Source: Pseudohalocynthiibacter aestuariivivens (GTDB lineage Bacteria; Pseudomonadota; Alphaproteobacteria; Rhodobacterales; Rhodobacteraceae). Taken from it: 64,000 nt of DNA. The notes under the pieces are model-generated. The model saw only the letters and a program-made list of their open reading frames with translations. It did no database searches and had not been told where the DNA came from. The stretch covers positions 62,001 to 126,000 of the forward strand of contig NZ_JAGFNU010000004.1 in NCBI RefSeq assembly GCF_018457175.1. Reading direction: 5' to 3'. The first letter of the stretch is position 1. Each line of letters begins with the position of its first letter. Below are positions 26,529-36,964 of this stretch, piece by piece. A program made the position numbers and the translations under genes.

Positions 26529-27080
26529 ATGCGTTATGCTCTGCCAATCTTGCTGTTGTTTTGTCTTCCGGTCTTGGCACAAGACAGAAGCGGAGGCGAC
26601 ACTGCTGGCAGTTGGCGTGTGACCCACCACCAGATTTTTGGTATCTGGAATGTTTTTTGTGACGAACGGCTGACCGGCGATACCCTTGAAGAACGCTGTT
26701 ACATCCGCCGGGTTGACGTATTTTCCCCTGCACCAAAATTCGCGGCACAGTTTCTTTTCATCACACCACACGCAGATGGTGTTGAAATCGACTTTGGGAT
26801 GGAACGCAGCACGGCATTTGAACCTGACGGGTTCCGCATCCTCGCTGACGAAGGTGTCATCTGGTCAAACGACCGACGTGGATGCCTGAGGGGGCGCAAT
26901 TGCAATTTTACAGGTAAAGAGGCGGCCACGCTGATATCAATGATGGAAACTGGTGAGAGTTTTCGCTTCACCTTTACCGACAGACACGGCAATCCGCAGG
27001 ATTTGAACTGGGAACTGTCCGGTTTTCCGGCTGCATTGAAGGATTTTCGCACTGTAGCGGCTGAACGTGGGCTTATGTGA
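26529..27080 (+). CDS. Exported protein resembling the invasion-associated locus B family
   Basis: A 183-residue periplasmic protein with a short Sec signal peptide (LPILLLFCLPVLA, cleavage near residue 18). It fits the IalB pattern: W-x-V-x-C near FGIWNVFCDERL, a CYIRRVDVFSP segment, and a C-x-x-x-x-C pair in RRGCLRGRNCNF near residue 122. Those cysteines could form disulfides. IalB proteins are common in alphaproteobacteria and mostly lack a proven function outside Bartonella. The ATG follows AAGGGG. It precedes gatB by 61 bases on the same strand. Confidence 0.68.
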   Translation: MRYALPILLLFCLPVLAQDRSGGDTAGSWRVTHHQIFGIWNVFCDERLTGDTLEERCYIRRVDVFSPAPKFAAQFLFITPHADGVEIDFGMERSTAFEPDGFRILADEGVIWSNDRRGCLRGRNCNFTGKEAATLISMMETGESFRFTFTDRHGNPQDLNWELSGFPAALKDFRTVAAERGLM

Positions 27081-27141
27081 TCTTGCCCCGCACTTCGCCC
27101 TGTCTTAGAAAGCGCTGAATTGCTTTTCGGACGGATCTGAC

Positions 27142-28653
27142 ATGCTCGACCTTACCTACACTGCCCCGACCCCCAAAACCATCGCTGGCGCCAAGGAAGA
27201 TTGGGAGCTTGTGATCGGGCTGGAAGTCCACGCGCAGGTCACGTCAAAGGCCAAGCTGTTTTCCGGGGCTTCGACCAAGTTTGGGGCGGAGCCGAATTCC
27301 AACGTTGCCTTTGTCGACAGCGCGATGCCGGGCATGTTGCCGGTGATCAACGAATATTGTGTAGAGCAGGCCGTGCGCACGGGATTGGGCCTGAAAGCGG
27401 ATATCAACCTTTACTCCGCCTTTGACCGCAAGAACTATTTTTACCCGGACTTGCCGCAAGGTTATCAGATCAGCCAACTTTACCACCCAATCGTTGGCGA
27501 AGGTGAAATTCTGGTGGAAATGGGCGAAGGGATTGCGCGTAAAGTGCGGGTGGAACGCATTCACCTTGAACAGGACGCCGGCAAATCCATTCATGACATG
27601 GACCCGAACATGTCTTTCGTTGACCTAAACCGCACAGGTGTTGCGCTGATGGAAATCGTCAGTCGCCCGGATATTCGCGGCCCCGAAGAGGCAGCTGCCT
27701 ATGTCTCTAAGCTGCGCCAGATCCTGCGATATCTCGGAACTTGTGACGGCAATATGCAAAACGGCAGCATGCGTGCAGACGTGAACGTGTCTGTCTGTCG
27801 CCCCGGCGACTATGAGCGTTACCAGGAAACGCAGGATTTCGGCCATCTTGGTACGCGTTGCGAGATCAAGAACATGAACTCCTTGCGGTTCATTCAGGCG
27901 GCCATCGACTATGAGGCGCGCCGCCAGATCGCCATTCTTGAGGATGGCGGTTCAGTCGTGCAGGAAACGCGCCTCTATGACCCCGACAAAAACGAAACGC
28001 GTTCTATGCGGAGCAAGGAAGAAGCGCATGACTACCGTTACTTCCCAGACCCCGACTTGCTGCCGCTCGAAATCGAACAGGCCTGGGTTGATGAAATAGA
28101 AGCCTCGCTTCCGGAACTACCGGATGCAAAAAAAGCGCGGTTTATAGCGGATTTCGGCTTGTCAGACTATGACGCGTCCGTCCTGACCGCCGATGTTGAA
28201 AGCGCGCATTTCTTTGAAGTCGTTGCCAAAGGGCGCGATGGAAAACTGGCCGCGAACTGGGTAATTAATGAACTGTTTGGCCGTTTGAAAAAGGACGATC
28301 TTCTTATCACCGATAGCCCGGTTTCGGCAGAACAGCTTGGCGGCATCATTGCGTTGATTACCAAAGGTGACATTTCCGGCAAAATTGCCAAGGAACTGTT
28401 CGAGATAGTCTATACTGAAGGCGGTGACCCTTCGGATATCGTCGAGGCACGTGGCATGAAGCAGGTGACAGACACCGGTGCGATTGAAGCCGCTGTTGAT
28501 CAGATTATTGCGGACAACCCCGCACAGGTCGAAAAAGCACAGCAGAACCCCAAGCTTGCCGGATGGTTCGTCGGCCAAGTAATGAAGGCGACCGGCGGCA
28601 AAGCAAACCCCGCAACCGTCAACGCCCTCGTGAAAGACAAGCTTGGTTTATAG
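27142..28653 (+). CDS. gatB: Aspartyl/glutamyl-tRNA amidotransferase subunit B
   Basis: Subunit B (503 residues) of GatCAB, which converts misacylated Glu-tRNA(Gln) or Asp-tRNA(Asn) to the correct amide form. Family motifs are [61 protein letters not shown] and [19 protein letters not shown]-terminal YqeY-like tail domain runs to KDKLGL. It is complete and conserved. gatA and gatC are not in the window, as is usual for this group where gatB stands apart. Confidence 0.97.
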   Translation: MLDLTYTAPTPKTIAGAKEDWELVIGLEVHAQVTSKAKLFSGASTKFGAEPNSNVAFVDSAMPGMLPVINEYCVEQAVRTGLGLKADINLYSAFDRKNYFYPDLPQGYQISQLYHPIVGEGEILVEMGEGIARKVRVERIHLEQDAGKSIHDMDPNMSFVDLNRTGVALMEIVSRPDIRGPEEAAAYVSKLRQILRYLGTCDGNMQNGSMRADVNVSVCRPGDYERYQETQDFGHLGTRCEIKNMNSLRFIQAAIDYEARRQIAILEDGGSVVQETRLYDPDKNETRSMRSKEEAHDYRYFPDPDLLPLEIEQAWVDEIEASLPELPDAKKARFIADFGLSDYDASVLTADVESAHFFEVVAKGRDGKLAANWVINELFGRLKKDDLLITDSPVSAEQLGGIIALITKGDISGKIAKELFEIVYTEGGDPSDIVEARGMKQVTDTGAIEAAVDQIIADNPAQVEKAQQNPKLAGWFVGQVMKATGGKANPATVNALVKDKLGL

Positions 28654-28819
28654 TGCTGCTATAAATGAGCGTACCGGTGACGTTCTAATCTCAACAACGT
28701 CATCCGCATGCATCGGCAATAAAGCAACAAAAATACGGACATAATCGCAGTATTTTGGACAAATCATCCCCGAATCGGGTAATGAGTAACTTCGCCAGAA
28801 CCGATCAGGGAAAACGGTA

Positions 28820-29239
28820 ATGCCAAAATTCGAATATAAAGTTGTGCCTGCCCCAAAAAAGGGAGAACGCGCAAAAGGATTGAAAAGCTCTGACGCGCGT
28901 TTTGCCAATACCTTGATGGGTGTGATGAATGAGCTTGGTCAAGACGGCTGGGAGTACCAGCGTTCAGATACCCTACCTTGCGAAGAACGCTCTGGTCTGA
29001 CCGGAAAAACAACCGTTTTCCAGAACATGCTAATTTTTCGCCGTGCTATTGAAACCGGTGCTGAAACCAAGACCGATTCTTCAGTGACGCTCGCTGTGCC
29101 ACAGGCAACGGGTGGTTTTATGCATAGCGCGCCAACAATCCAACCAGCGCTTCAAGATCAGGAAAATGCGGCCCCCGCTTTGGGATCTGCAAAAGAAGCC
29201 GGCAAAGACGAACCCAAGTCAGAAGTTGCTGCTGAGTAA
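28820..29239 (+). CDS. DUF4177 domain protein
   Basis: A 139-residue protein. The first 75 residues form the DUF4177 domain: FEYKVVPAP, then the helix LMGVMNELGQDGWEYQRSDTLP, then MLIFRR. The remaining 60 residues are low-complexity and rich in Ala, Glu and Pro, probably disordered. Its function is unknown; the domain is a small alpha/beta unit widespread in alphaproteobacteria. It is convergent with bolA, separated by 6 bases. The 166-base gap after gatB holds its promoter region and a minor GACGTT/AACGTC dyad. Confidence 0.75.
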   Translation: MPKFEYKVVPAPKKGERAKGLKSSDARFANTLMGVMNELGQDGWEYQRSDTLPCEERSGLTGKTTVFQNMLIFRRAIETGAETKTDSSVTLAVPQATGGFMHSAPTIQPALQDQENAAPALGSAKEAGKDEPKSEVAAE

Positions 29240-29245
29240 CTTGGC

Positions 29246-29503
29246 TCAGGAATTGATATCCAATGTAAGCGCGTGGATACGTCCGATAATCTCGGGTCCA
29301 ATCGCAACGTGCACGGCTCTGTGGCGCGCAATACGGCTCATTTCTGCAAATTCCGGCACTACAATAGCAACTCGAAAATGGCTTTGACCACCCTCCTGAT
29401 ATCCGGCATGACCACGGTGATCCTCGCTTTCATCAACAACATTTAAACTCTCCGGCGAAAACGCGGATGAAAGTTTTTGGTAGATTTCGTCCTGAACGGT
29501 CAT
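29246..29503 (-). CDS. bolA: BolA family protein
   Basis: An 85-residue BolA protein. It has a class II KH-like fold with LNVVDESEDHRGHAG (the loop with the conserved His that can bind an iron-sulfur cluster with a monothiol glutaredoxin), SHFRVAIVVPEF, and RIARHRAVHVAIG. BolA/Grx pairs act in iron-sulfur trafficking and iron regulation. The start at 29503 gives MTVQDEIYQKL; a codon at 29536 would add 11 unlikely residues. It is divergent from the J-domain gene, with 75 bases between the starts. Confidence 0.93.
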   Translation of the reverse strand: MTVQDEIYQKLSSAFSPESLNVVDESEDHRGHAGYQEGGQSHFRVAIVVPEFAEMSRIARHRAVHVAIGPEIIGRIHALTLDINS

Positions 29504-29578
29504 ATTTTTTGCCCTAGCCCCTTCTCTAATGCTCAAAAAACACTAAACTCTCTTGTCCGAGTCGAAAAGGTAAAGAAC

Positions 29579-30208
29579 ATGAAAAAAGCTGATCCCTTCG
29601 GATTCGATATTTCCGTTTCTTCGGACAAAAAGAAGCGGACAAGAGGCAAGCGTGGGATGTCTGGGGCCTTCGAAACCTCTACCCGTCAATGCGAGCATCC
29701 CAGCTGTCAGGAGCCGGGCCAGTATCGTGCGCCCAAGTCACCGGATATTCTGGATGATTTCTATTGGTTCTGCAAAGACCACGTGCGTGAATACAATCTG
29801 AAATGGAACTTTTTCAACGGTGCGACCGAAGATGAGGTCGAAGAACAGGTTCAGTCAGACCGCGTATGGGGCCGTCCGACAAAGCCCTTGAAGGCAACTG
29901 ATGAACAGCGTGCATGGGCGCGCCTTGGTGTTGATGACCCGCATCAGGTTCTGGGAAGCAATGCGACGCAAAACCCCGGAAAATCCATAACTGGCACCCG
30001 TAAACTGCCACCGACGGAACGCCGGGCCGTTGAAATTCTGGAAGCGCGCGACCACTGGACTAAAACTGAGATTCGCAAACAATACAAAGCGCTGATCAAA
30101 ATCCTGCATCCAGACATGAATGGCGGTGACCGATCCGACGAGGACCGTTTGCAAGAAGTTGTCTGGGCCTGGGATCAGATCAAGGAAAGCCGCAGTTTCA
30201 GAAACTAG
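29579..30208 (+). CDS. J-domain (DnaJ-like) protein
   Basis: A 209-residue protein with a C-terminal J domain (about 145-205). The ALIKILHPDMNGGDR segment carries the His-Pro-Asp tripeptide needed to stimulate Hsp70 ATPase. The N-terminal part has paired Cys/His residues (RQCEHPSCQEPGQ and WFCKDHVREYN) that could bind zinc. It lacks the Gly/Phe and CxxCxGxG regions of true DnaJ, so it is a type III co-chaperone with a private client. The start at 29579 has AAGG upstream. A strong terminator follows within 15 bases. Confidence 0.87.
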   Translation: MKKADPFGFDISVSSDKKKRTRGKRGMSGAFETSTRQCEHPSCQEPGQYRAPKSPDILDDFYWFCKDHVREYNLKWNFFNGATEDEVEEQVQSDRVWGRPTKPLKATDEQRAWARLGVDDPHQVLGSNATQNPGKSITGTRKLPPTERRAVEILEARDHWTKTEIRKQYKALIKILHPDMNGGDRSDEDRLQEVVWAWDQIKESRSFRN

Positions 30209-30220
30209 CACTGGAAATTT

Positions 30221-30250
30221 AAAAGGACCGCCAAATTGCGGTCCTTTTTT
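30221..30250 (+). terminator. Rho-independent terminator after the J-domain gene
   Basis: GGACCGC pairs with GCGGTCC around a 5-6 base loop, followed by TTTTTTT. The AAAA run on the other side makes it potentially bidirectional, serving msrB as well, which ends 40 bases further on. Confidence 0.88.
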
Positions 30251-30291
30251 TATTCTGCGATAGGGGTCTTTGCGATTTTTTCGTGTTAGTT

Positions 30292-30765
30292 TTAGGCAGC
30301 CACAAAAATTAATGAAACGCCATTCAGACAATGCCGCATGCCTGTCGGCTCTGGCCCATCATCAAAGATGTGGCCCAAATGACTACCGCAACGGCGACAA
30401 TGCGCTTCGGTTCGCGTGGTAAACAATGTGTTGTCCGCTTTCGTGGCAATCGCACCTGGCAAACTTTGGTAAAAGCTTGGCCAGCCGGTACCACTGTCAT
30501 ATTTGGCGGAAGAAGAATAAAGCGGCAGCTGGCAACCGCGGCAAATATAAGTTCCATCCGCATAGTTTTTATCATACGGGCTTGAAAAAGGTGCCTCTGT
30601 GCCCTCTCTGCGCATCACGCGGTACTGTAATGCGGATAGCCTGGCACGCCACTCTGCCGGTGTTCGAGTAACCTCAAAATTGCCTGTGTTCGCAAATGCG
30701 GGGCTGCACGTTGTTCCAATCAGGGCAAAAGCCGCTGTAGCAGAAAGAAAGTGACGACGCTTCAT
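30292..30765 (-). CDS. msrB: Exported peptide-methionine (R)-S-oxide reductase
   Basis: MsrB (157 residues) that repairs methionine-R-sulfoxide. Zinc cysteines are Cys75/Cys78 (ICRGCQL) and Cys123/Cys126 (CRRCGSHLGH); the nucleophile is Cys146 in GMRHCLN. GTGWPSF is the family core. The N-terminus KRRHFLSATAAFALIG has a twin-arginine pattern and ends in SPAFA, so this is a periplasmic, probably Tat-exported form rather than the usual cytoplasmic enzyme. GGAGGAGG lies before the ATG at 30765. The 331-base gap to cobS holds only presumed promoters; I see no small gene in it. Confidence 0.9.
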   Translation of the reverse strand: MKRRHFLSATAAFALIGTTCSPAFANTGNFEVTRTPAEWRARLSALQYRVMRREGTEAPFSSPYDKNYADGTYICRGCQLPLYSSSAKYDSGTGWPSFYQSLPGAIATKADNTLFTTRTEAHCRRCGSHLGHIFDDGPEPTGMRHCLNGVSLIFVAA

Positions 30766-31096
30766 AGAATCCTCCTCCAATTGGGAGAAAGAATAGTAGG
30801 TTAGCCCTGTTCTGAGCAAGTGAACACCAAGCAAATCTGCGTGAGACCAGCGTTACTTTTTTTGACCAAACCAAGCGAAAAAAGCGTGAAAGCACGGATT
30901 CTGAGGCGGTTGAGCCTGGAATATTCGTTCATCATCGCCGCGCAAGACCAGATATTCGGACCTAAGTGTTAAACAAATGAATACTCCCTAAGTGATCCAT
31001 TTCTGCCATTGCTCCCCTTGCACCTCCGTGAATTTTGTTGCACGACAATCGCGTTGCTTTGCTTGGGGCAGGCAACAAAGTCTGGAAGGATACGTC

Positions 31097-32083
31097 ATGG
31101 CAGATGGCACAACTGATGTCGCAGCAAAACCAACTGAAGAAATCTCTGTACGCGAGGTTTTTGGAATCGACACCGATATGGTTGTCAAAGGCTTTGCAGA
31201 TCGCAGTGATCGGGTGCCCGAAATTGACGCCACTTACAAATTTGATCCTGATACAACACTGGCAATTCTTGCCGGGTTTTCCCACAACCGCCGTGTCATG
31301 ATTCAAGGCTACCACGGCACCGGGAAGTCGACACATATCGAACAGGTGGCTGCTCGCCTGAGTTGGCCTTGTGTGCGCGTTAACCTTGATAGCCATATCA
31401 GCCGGATCGACCTTATCGGTAAAGACGCAATCAAGCTGCGCGACGGCAAACAGGTGACTGAATTTCATGAAGGCATCCTTCCTTGGGCGCTGCGCAATCC
31501 GGTTGCGATTGTTTTTGATGAATATGATGCTGGCCGCGCCGACGTGATGTTCGTTATTCAGCGTGTGCTGGAACATGACGGCAAGCTTACGTTGCTTGAC
31601 CAGAACGAAATCATCACCCCGAACCCGAACTTTCGCCTGTTTGCCACTGCAAACACCGTTGGATTGGGGGACACGACCGGGCTTTATCACGGTGTGCAAC
31701 AAATCAACCAGGCCCAGATGGACCGCTGGTCGCTTGTCGCAACGCTGAACTACCTGAGTCACGATGCTGAAACACAGATTGTGCTTGCGAAGAACCCGCT
31801 GTTCAACAATGAAAAGGGCCGACAAACCATTAGCCAGATGGTTACAGTGGCCGACCTGACCCGCACGGCCTTTATGAACGGGGACTTGTCGACAGTGATG
31901 AGCCCGAGAACCGTGATCAACTGGGCTCAGAACACCCATATCTTCCGCAATATCGGCTATGCTTTCCGTCTGTCCTTCCTCAACAAATGCGACGAGCTTG
32001 AGCGCCAGACGGTAGCGGAATTCTATCAGCGGTGCTTTGACGAAGAACTGCCGGAAAGTGCCGCATCAAGCGCGATGGTCTGA
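31097..32083 (+). CDS. cobS: Cobaltochelatase subunit CobS
   Basis: AAA+ ATPase subunit (328 residues) of the aerobic cobaltochelatase CobNST, which inserts cobalt into hydrogenobyrinic acid a,c-diamide. Walker A is [10 protein letters not shown] (about 71-80) and Walker B is [22 protein letters not shown] and [15 protein letters not shown] are typical of the family. The ATG at 31097 follows GGAAGG. It is followed after 4 bases by a racemase-fold gene and then cobT, an arrangement known in Rhodobacteraceae. cobN is elsewhere. Confidence 0.95.
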   Translation: MADGTTDVAAKPTEEISVREVFGIDTDMVVKGFADRSDRVPEIDATYKFDPDTTLAILAGFSHNRRVMIQGYHGTGKSTHIEQVAARLSWPCVRVNLDSHISRIDLIGKDAIKLRDGKQVTEFHEGILPWALRNPVAIVFDEYDAGRADVMFVIQRVLEHDGKLTLLDQNEIITPNPNFRLFATANTVGLGDTTGLYHGVQQINQAQMDRWSLVATLNYLSHDAETQIVLAKNPLFNNEKGRQTISQMVTVADLTRTAFMNGDLSTVMSPRTVINWAQNTHIFRNIGYAFRLSFLNKCDELERQTVAEFYQRCFDEELPESAASSAMV

Positions 32084-32087
32084 GTAA

Positions 32088-32789
32088 ATGCATATCGGTC
32101 TGATCGGTGGCATCGGAGTTGCAGCAACTGTTGTTTACTATCAACGTCTTACGGCGGCGATAGAAGCACAGGGTGGCGCCCTCGAACTGACCATCGTTCA
32201 TGCTAATGTACATGAGCTGATCAAGAACAACCTAGCGGATGACCGGGAAACACAAGCTGAAATTTATGCTCGTTTAATTGATCGTCTTGCAGCCGCCGGA
32301 TGTGATTGCGCCGCAATAACCTCGCTTGGTGGACATTTCTGTTTTGAAGAAACCGAAGCCCGCAGCGCCTTGCCTTTGATATCTGGCGTTACCCCGCTTG
32401 ATGATTTTTTTGTCGAACAGGGCATTAAGAAAGCAGGGATTCTAGGCACCCGTGTTGTCATGCGTACACGGCTCTACGGGCAAATTAATAAAACCGGGGC
32501 AACCGCCTTGGATGACTATATTGAGCACCTTGGCCAGACATATCAGGACATGGCTGTTGCCGGTTTCTGTACAGATGAACAGCGTGCAACGCTTGTGAAT
32601 GCGGGTGCCCGCATGGTACGCGATCAGGGGGCCGATGCGGTGGTGCTCGCAGGAACCGATTTGAACCTCGCGTTTAATGGGCAGAACACGGGCTACCGGG
32701 TGATTGATGCGCTTGACGTTCACGTCGACCAATTGGCGAAACTAGCACTGGGTGTTATCACTCTGGATGATGTGAAGACCGGCAAATGA
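32088..32789 (+). CDS. Aspartate/glutamate racemase-fold protein lacking the usual cysteines
   Basis: A 233-residue member of the Asp/Glu racemase superfamily. The N-terminus [19 protein letters not shown] and the HANVHELI segment match YgeA/RacX types. The two positions that normally hold the catalytic cysteines are changed: the first motif reads [12 protein letters not shown] instead of a CTNT-type loop, and the second reads [10 protein letters not shown] instead of GCTEL. A shifted Cys exists in GHFCF. It may not racemise amino acids by the two-base mechanism. Its start lies 4 bases after cobS and its stop overlaps cobT (ATGA), so it is tightly coupled to cobaltochelatase genes. Confidence 0.82.
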   Translation: MHIGLIGGIGVAATVVYYQRLTAAIEAQGGALELTIVHANVHELIKNNLADDRETQAEIYARLIDRLAAAGCDCAAITSLGGHFCFEETEARSALPLISGVTPLDDFFVEQGIKKAGILGTRVVMRTRLYGQINKTGATALDDYIEHLGQTYQDMAVAGFCTDEQRATLVNAGARMVRDQGADAVVLAGTDLNLAFNGQNTGYRVIDALDVHVDQLAKLALGVITLDDVKTGK

Positions 32790-34660
32790 ATAAACCAACA
32801 GATAACCCAGCTGAGCCGTTCAAGAAGGCTCTTGCAGAAGCCACCAAAGTGCTGGCCGATGACGCTGAGCTTTCGGTCACTTACTCTGTTGATCCTCCTG
32901 GCAAGACGGAAGATTCAGTCCGTTTACCGCAAGTCACACGCCGCATGACGCGTGACGAAGTTCTGCTTGCCCGTGGCACTGCAGATGCTTTGGCGATGAA
33001 GCACAAGCACCACGACCTGACGACACATAACCGCTATCTGCCTCAGGGTCAGATGGCGCGTGATCTTTACGAGGCTATGGAAACCGCGCGCTGCGAAGCC
33101 GTGGGCGCACGCCAAATGCCCGGCACCTTGTCTAACATTGATGCAAAGATTGCGACCGATGCGACCCGCAAAGGCTATGAACAGATAACTGAACGTGGTG
33201 ATGCACCGCTTTCTGTGGCGGCTGGATATCTGGTACGTCATCTGGCGACTGGGCGCGACCTGCCTGCAGGTGCTGAAAATGTGATGGAACTCTGGCGCGG
33301 TTTCATTGAACAACAGGCTGGCGGAACACTTGAAGATCTGTCTTCAAACCTTTCTGATCAAACGGCTTTCGCTAAATTTACCCGGCAAGTTATAGAAGAC
33401 CTTGGATACGGTGACCAACTGGGTGATGACCCGGACAACGAAGATGAGGATTCAAGCGAAGACGCTGAAGAAAATCAGGACGACGACGAAAACCCGGATA
33501 GTCAGGGTCAAGATGATGAATCGGAAGAAGCCGAAGCATCGCCCGAAGAATCTCAGGAAGAACAGCAAGATTCCGGTCAGGCTCAAGTCTCGCTTGATGA
33601 AATGGCCGATATGGAACAGGGCGACGAAACGGAATTGCCCGAAGGCGATGCTCCGATGGAGCCACCCCCGCCTGCACCTGCATCGGATGCTGACCCGAAC
33701 TATACCATCTATTCAACTGAATTTGATGAAGAAGTCAAAGCCGAAGACTTGGCGGAACCTGCGGAACTTGAACGTCTGCGTGCCTATCTGGACCAACAGC
33801 TTGAACCCTTGAAAGGGGCGGTTAGCCGTCTTGCCAACAAATTGCAGCGCCGCCTGCAAGCACAGCAAAACCGCAGTTGGGAGTTTGATCTGGAAGAGGG
33901 CATTCTCGACGCAGGCCGCCTTGCCCGAGTAGTCGCGAACCCAACAACCCCGCTTAGCTTCAAAATGGAACGCGATACAGAATTTCGCGATACCGTTGTC
34001 ACCCTGCTGCTTGATAATTCCGGCTCCATGCGCGGACGCCCCATTTCCATTGCCGCCATTTGTGCAGATGTTCTGGCGCGTACGCTGGAACGTTGTCAGG
34101 TCAAAGTCGAAATTCTGGGCTTCACAACACGTGCCTGGAAAGGTGGGCAAAGCCGCGAAGGCTGGCTGGCCGAAGGGCGCCCACAACAACCCGGACGCCT
34201 GAATGACCTTCGTCACATCATTTATAAATCCGCAGATGCGCCATGGCGGCGTGCACGACCCAATCTTGGCCTTATGATGAAGGAAGGCCTGCTCAAAGAA
34301 AACATAGACGGCGAAGCGCTGGAATGGGCACATCGGCGTATGACCGGTCGCCCTGAAGTCAGGAAAATCCTTATGGTTATCTCTGACGGTGCACCGGTTG
34401 ACGACTCAACTTTGTCCGTTAACCCTGCTAATTATTTGGAAAAACACCTTCGCGACGTGATCGCCATGGTCGAGAAACGAAATGCTGTTGAACTGCTTGC
34501 AATCGGCATCGGCCACGATGTGACACGTTACTACGAACGTGCCGTCACAATCACCGATGTCGAACAACTCGCCGGTGCTATCACCGAACAGCTTGCAGCG
34601 CTTTTTGACAATGATCCACGCGCCCGCGCCCGGTTTTTGGGAATAAAGCGGGCGGTCTGA
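32786..34660 (+). CDS. cobT: Cobaltochelatase subunit CobT
   Basis: CobT (624 residues), the partner of CobS in the chaperone-like ATPase complex that remodels CobN. An N-terminal helical domain (1-210) is followed by a very acidic, Asp/Glu/Gln-rich segment (about 215-300) and a C-terminal VWA domain with the metal-binding MIDAS motif [11 protein letters not shown] (near residue 409). Length and layout are as in known CobT proteins. It overlaps the racemase-fold gene at its start and the M24 peptidase at its end (TGATG). Confidence 0.95.
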   Translation: MNKPTDNPAEPFKKALAEATKVLADDAELSVTYSVDPPGKTEDSVRLPQVTRRMTRDEVLLARGTADALAMKHKHHDLTTHNRYLPQGQMARDLYEAMETARCEAVGARQMPGTLSNIDAKIATDATRKGYEQITERGDAPLSVAAGYLVRHLATGRDLPAGAENVMELWRGFIEQQAGGTLEDLSSNLSDQTAFAKFTRQVIEDLGYGDQLGDDPDNEDEDSSEDAEENQDDDENPDSQGQDDESEEAEASPEESQEEQQDSGQAQVSLDEMADMEQGDETELPEGDAPMEPPPPAPASDADPNYTIYSTEFDEEVKAEDLAEPAELERLRAYLDQQLEPLKGAVSRLANKLQRRLQAQQNRSWEFDLEEGILDAGRLARVVANPTTPLSFKMERDTEFRDTVVTLLLDNSGSMRGRPISIAAICADVLARTLERCQVKVEILGFTTRAWKGGQSREGWLAEGRPQQPGRLNDLRHIIYKSADAPWRRARPNLGLMMKEGLLKENIDGEALEWAHRRMTGRPEVRKILMVISDGAPVDDSTLSVNPANYLEKHLRDVIAMVEKRNAVELLAIGIGHDVTRYYERAVTITDVEQLAGAITEQLAALFDNDPRARARFLGIKRAV

Positions 34661-36465
34661 TGTTCCAGAGCTTTGAAATTCGCACCCACCCCAAAGATGG
34701 CCCACCACGCCTTGCGGCACTTAGAGCAGAACTGGTTGCGGAACCTCTGGATGGCTTTCTCGTGCCACGTGCGGATGCCCATCAGGGTGAATATGTTGCC
34801 GATCATGACGGTCGCCTAAGTTGGCTTACCGGATTCACCGGGTCAGCAGGGTTTTGCGCTGTTCTTACAGACCGCGCGGGGGTGTTCATTGACGGGCGTT
34901 ACCGCGTTCAGGTGAAATCGCAAGTTGACCTTGAGCATTTCACGCCTGTGCCATGGCCCGAAACAAAACTTGGGAATTGGTTGAAAGAGGCCCTGCCAGA
35001 TGGAGGGACCATTGGCTATGACCCTTGGTTGCATGCCTATAACGAAATCGAAACGCTCAGTGAACTGCTGAAGGTTAGCGGAATTTCACTGCAAACCAGC
35101 GGAAATCTGGTGGATCGCATTTGGCATGACCAGCCGCCCCCACCGCTTGGCAAAGTTGAGGTTTACCCGGCTGAATTGGCTGGCGAAAGCCATAAAGACA
35201 AACGCAAGCGGCTCGCCAAAGCTTTGATCGACTCAGGCCAAAGTGCCGCCATCATCACCCTGCCCGATAGTCTGGCATGGCTTTTGAACATTCGCGGCTC
35301 CGATATTGCACATAACCCGGTGGCGCATGGGTTTGCGATCTTGCATGCAGACTCAAGTGTTGATTTGTTTATCGACGCAGCCAAGCTTGATGAAAATGTC
35401 AACGTTCATCTGGGCGCAGATGTGCGAGTTCACGCCCCTGCAGCCTTTGCAGTCACCCTGGCGTCCCTCTCGGGAAAGATTCTGGTCGATAAAAACACTG
35501 TTCCAATGCAGGTCATTCACACGCTTGAGACTGCAAAAATTCACACCGTATTTGATCGTGATCCCTGCATTTTGCCAAAGGCGCGGAAAAACCCTGCCGA
35601 AATTGCTGGCTCTGCCGAGGCCCATTTGCGCGACGGTGCCGCAATGGTCGAGTTCCTGCATTGGCTTGATCAGGAGGCCCCAAAGGGCGCGCTCACAGAA
35701 ATTGACGTTGTTAAGAAGTTGGAAGGTTTTCGTCGCGCAACAAATGCACTGCGGGACATCAGTTTTGAAACAATCTCCGGTGCCGGGCCGAACGGCGCAA
35801 TCATTCACTACAGGGTGAACGAGGAATGCAACCGCAACATCACCTCCGGCGAACTACTGCTGGTTGACAGCGGCGGCCAGTATCTGGACGGCACAACAGA
35901 CATCACGCGCACAATCGCAATTGGCGAGATTGGTGAAGATGAAAAGATCTGCTTTACCAGAGTCTTACAGGGAATGATCGCCGTGTCCCGCGCCCGTTGG
36001 CCCAAAGGTGTTGCCGGTCGTGATCTGGACAGTCTCGCACGTTATCCGCTTTGGCTGGCTGGTCAGGACTATGACCATGGTACCGGCCACGGTGTTGGGG
36101 CGTTTTTAAGCGTTCATGAAGGCCCCGTCCGGATCGCGCGCACGTCCGACCTGCCGCTTGAATCCGGTATGCTGTTATCGAACGAACCCGGTTACTACCG
36201 CGAAGGCGCCTTTGGCATCCGGATCGAAAACCTCATCGTTGTAGAACCTGCAACGGATCTGCCCGGGGCTGATAACCGCGAGATGCTGGCTTTTCGCACG
36301 TTGACCTATGTGCCAATCGACCGCCGCCTGATTGTATCTGATATGCTTTCGACCAATGAGCGCGACTGGGTCAACCAATATCATGCAGATACACGCCGCT
36401 TCCTGTCGCCACGTCTCTCAAAAGAAGCAAGAGAATGGCTTGACGCCGCGACCCAACCTCTGTGA
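34660..36465 (+). CDS. Xaa-Pro aminopeptidase, M24B family
   Basis: A 601-residue three-domain aminopeptidase P. Two creatinase-like N-terminal domains are followed by a pita-bread catalytic domain. Metal ligands are visible: Asp in LVDSGGQY and Asp in DGTTDITRT, His in GHGVGAFLSVHEGP, Glu in SNEPGYYREG and Glu in GIRIENLIV. It removes N-terminal residues next to proline. Alphaproteobacteria carry this long form along with the shorter PepP. It is the last of a run that starts at cobS, by a 1-base overlap with cobT. Confidence 0.92.
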   Translation: MFQSFEIRTHPKDGPPRLAALRAELVAEPLDGFLVPRADAHQGEYVADHDGRLSWLTGFTGSAGFCAVLTDRAGVFIDGRYRVQVKSQVDLEHFTPVPWPETKLGNWLKEALPDGGTIGYDPWLHAYNEIETLSELLKVSGISLQTSGNLVDRIWHDQPPPPLGKVEVYPAELAGESHKDKRKRLAKALIDSGQSAAIITLPDSLAWLLNIRGSDIAHNPVAHGFAILHADSSVDLFIDAAKLDENVNVHLGADVRVHAPAAFAVTLASLSGKILVDKNTVPMQVIHTLETAKIHTVFDRDPCILPKARKNPAEIAGSAEAHLRDGAAMVEFLHWLDQEAPKGALTEIDVVKKLEGFRRATNALRDISFETISGAGPNGAIIHYRVNEECNRNITSGELLLVDSGGQYLDGTTDITRTIAIGEIGEDEKICFTRVLQGMIAVSRARWPKGVAGRDLDSLARYPLWLAGQDYDHGTGHGVGAFLSVHEGPVRIARTSDLPLESGMLLSNEPGYYREGAFGIRIENLIVVEPATDLPGADNREMLAFRTLTYVPIDRRLIVSDMLSTNERDWVNQYHADTRRFLSPRLSKEAREWLDAATQPL

Positions 36466-36524
36466 CACTGATTTGTTGCGTTTTCTTTGTTAGATTGCGC
36501 AGCAAGTTTTAGAGGTGGGAAAAG

Positions 36525-36866
36525 ATGACTGATCACATTCATATTCGAAAAGCAGACGGCACATGGGTTGTCCGCGCGGGCGGCGCCGTTTTGGCAGAAT
36601 CCAAAAACGCTCTGGAACTTTCAGAGGGCAGCTATCCACCGGTGATCTACTTCCCGCGCGCGGATATCGCGATGGCGTTTGTTGAACCGTCCGCAACCAC
36701 CTCTCATTGCCCACATAAGGGCGATGCAAGCTATCATTCGATCCAGACCAAAAGCGTGCTTATCGATGACGCCGCATGGTCATATGAAAACCCAACAGAA
36801 AATGTTTCGCGGATAAAGGGCCACCTTGCGTTTTATCCGGAGAAAGTAGCTGTGGAACAACTTTAA
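36525..36866 (+). CDS. DUF427 domain protein
   Basis: A 113-residue DUF427 protein: VRAGGAVLAESKNALEL (start of the barrel), VIYFPRADI, TTSHCPHKGDASYHSI and AWSYENP are all family hallmarks, with the conserved Cys-Pro-x-Lys-Gly loop near residue 65. It is a small beta-barrel with no established function. Ribosome site GAGGTGGG. It follows the M24 gene by 59 bases and is convergent with the chloride channel gene across about 98 bases. Confidence 0.85.
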   Translation: MTDHIHIRKADGTWVVRAGGAVLAESKNALELSEGSYPPVIYFPRADIAMAFVEPSATTSHCPHKGDASYHSIQTKSVLIDDAAWSYENPTENVSRIKGHLAFYPEKVAVEQL

Positions 36867-36964
36867 GCTCTTTATTCAACACTTTCTTTTTCCAAGAAAT
36901 ATCCTCGCCGAAGGCATAGAATCTTTTAGATGGACCTTCCCATTCAAAGCGCTGGTCTTGAGCT

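Noticed and set aside
30962-31939. A 325-codon minus-strand frame opposite cobS
   Set aside because: It lies antisense to an intact CobS with Walker motifs and has no recognisable domain.
33420-33690. Acidic low-complexity stretch in cobT as a possible tandem-repeat array or foreign segment
   Set aside because: An acidic segment at this place is normal for CobT, and the bases show no regular period.
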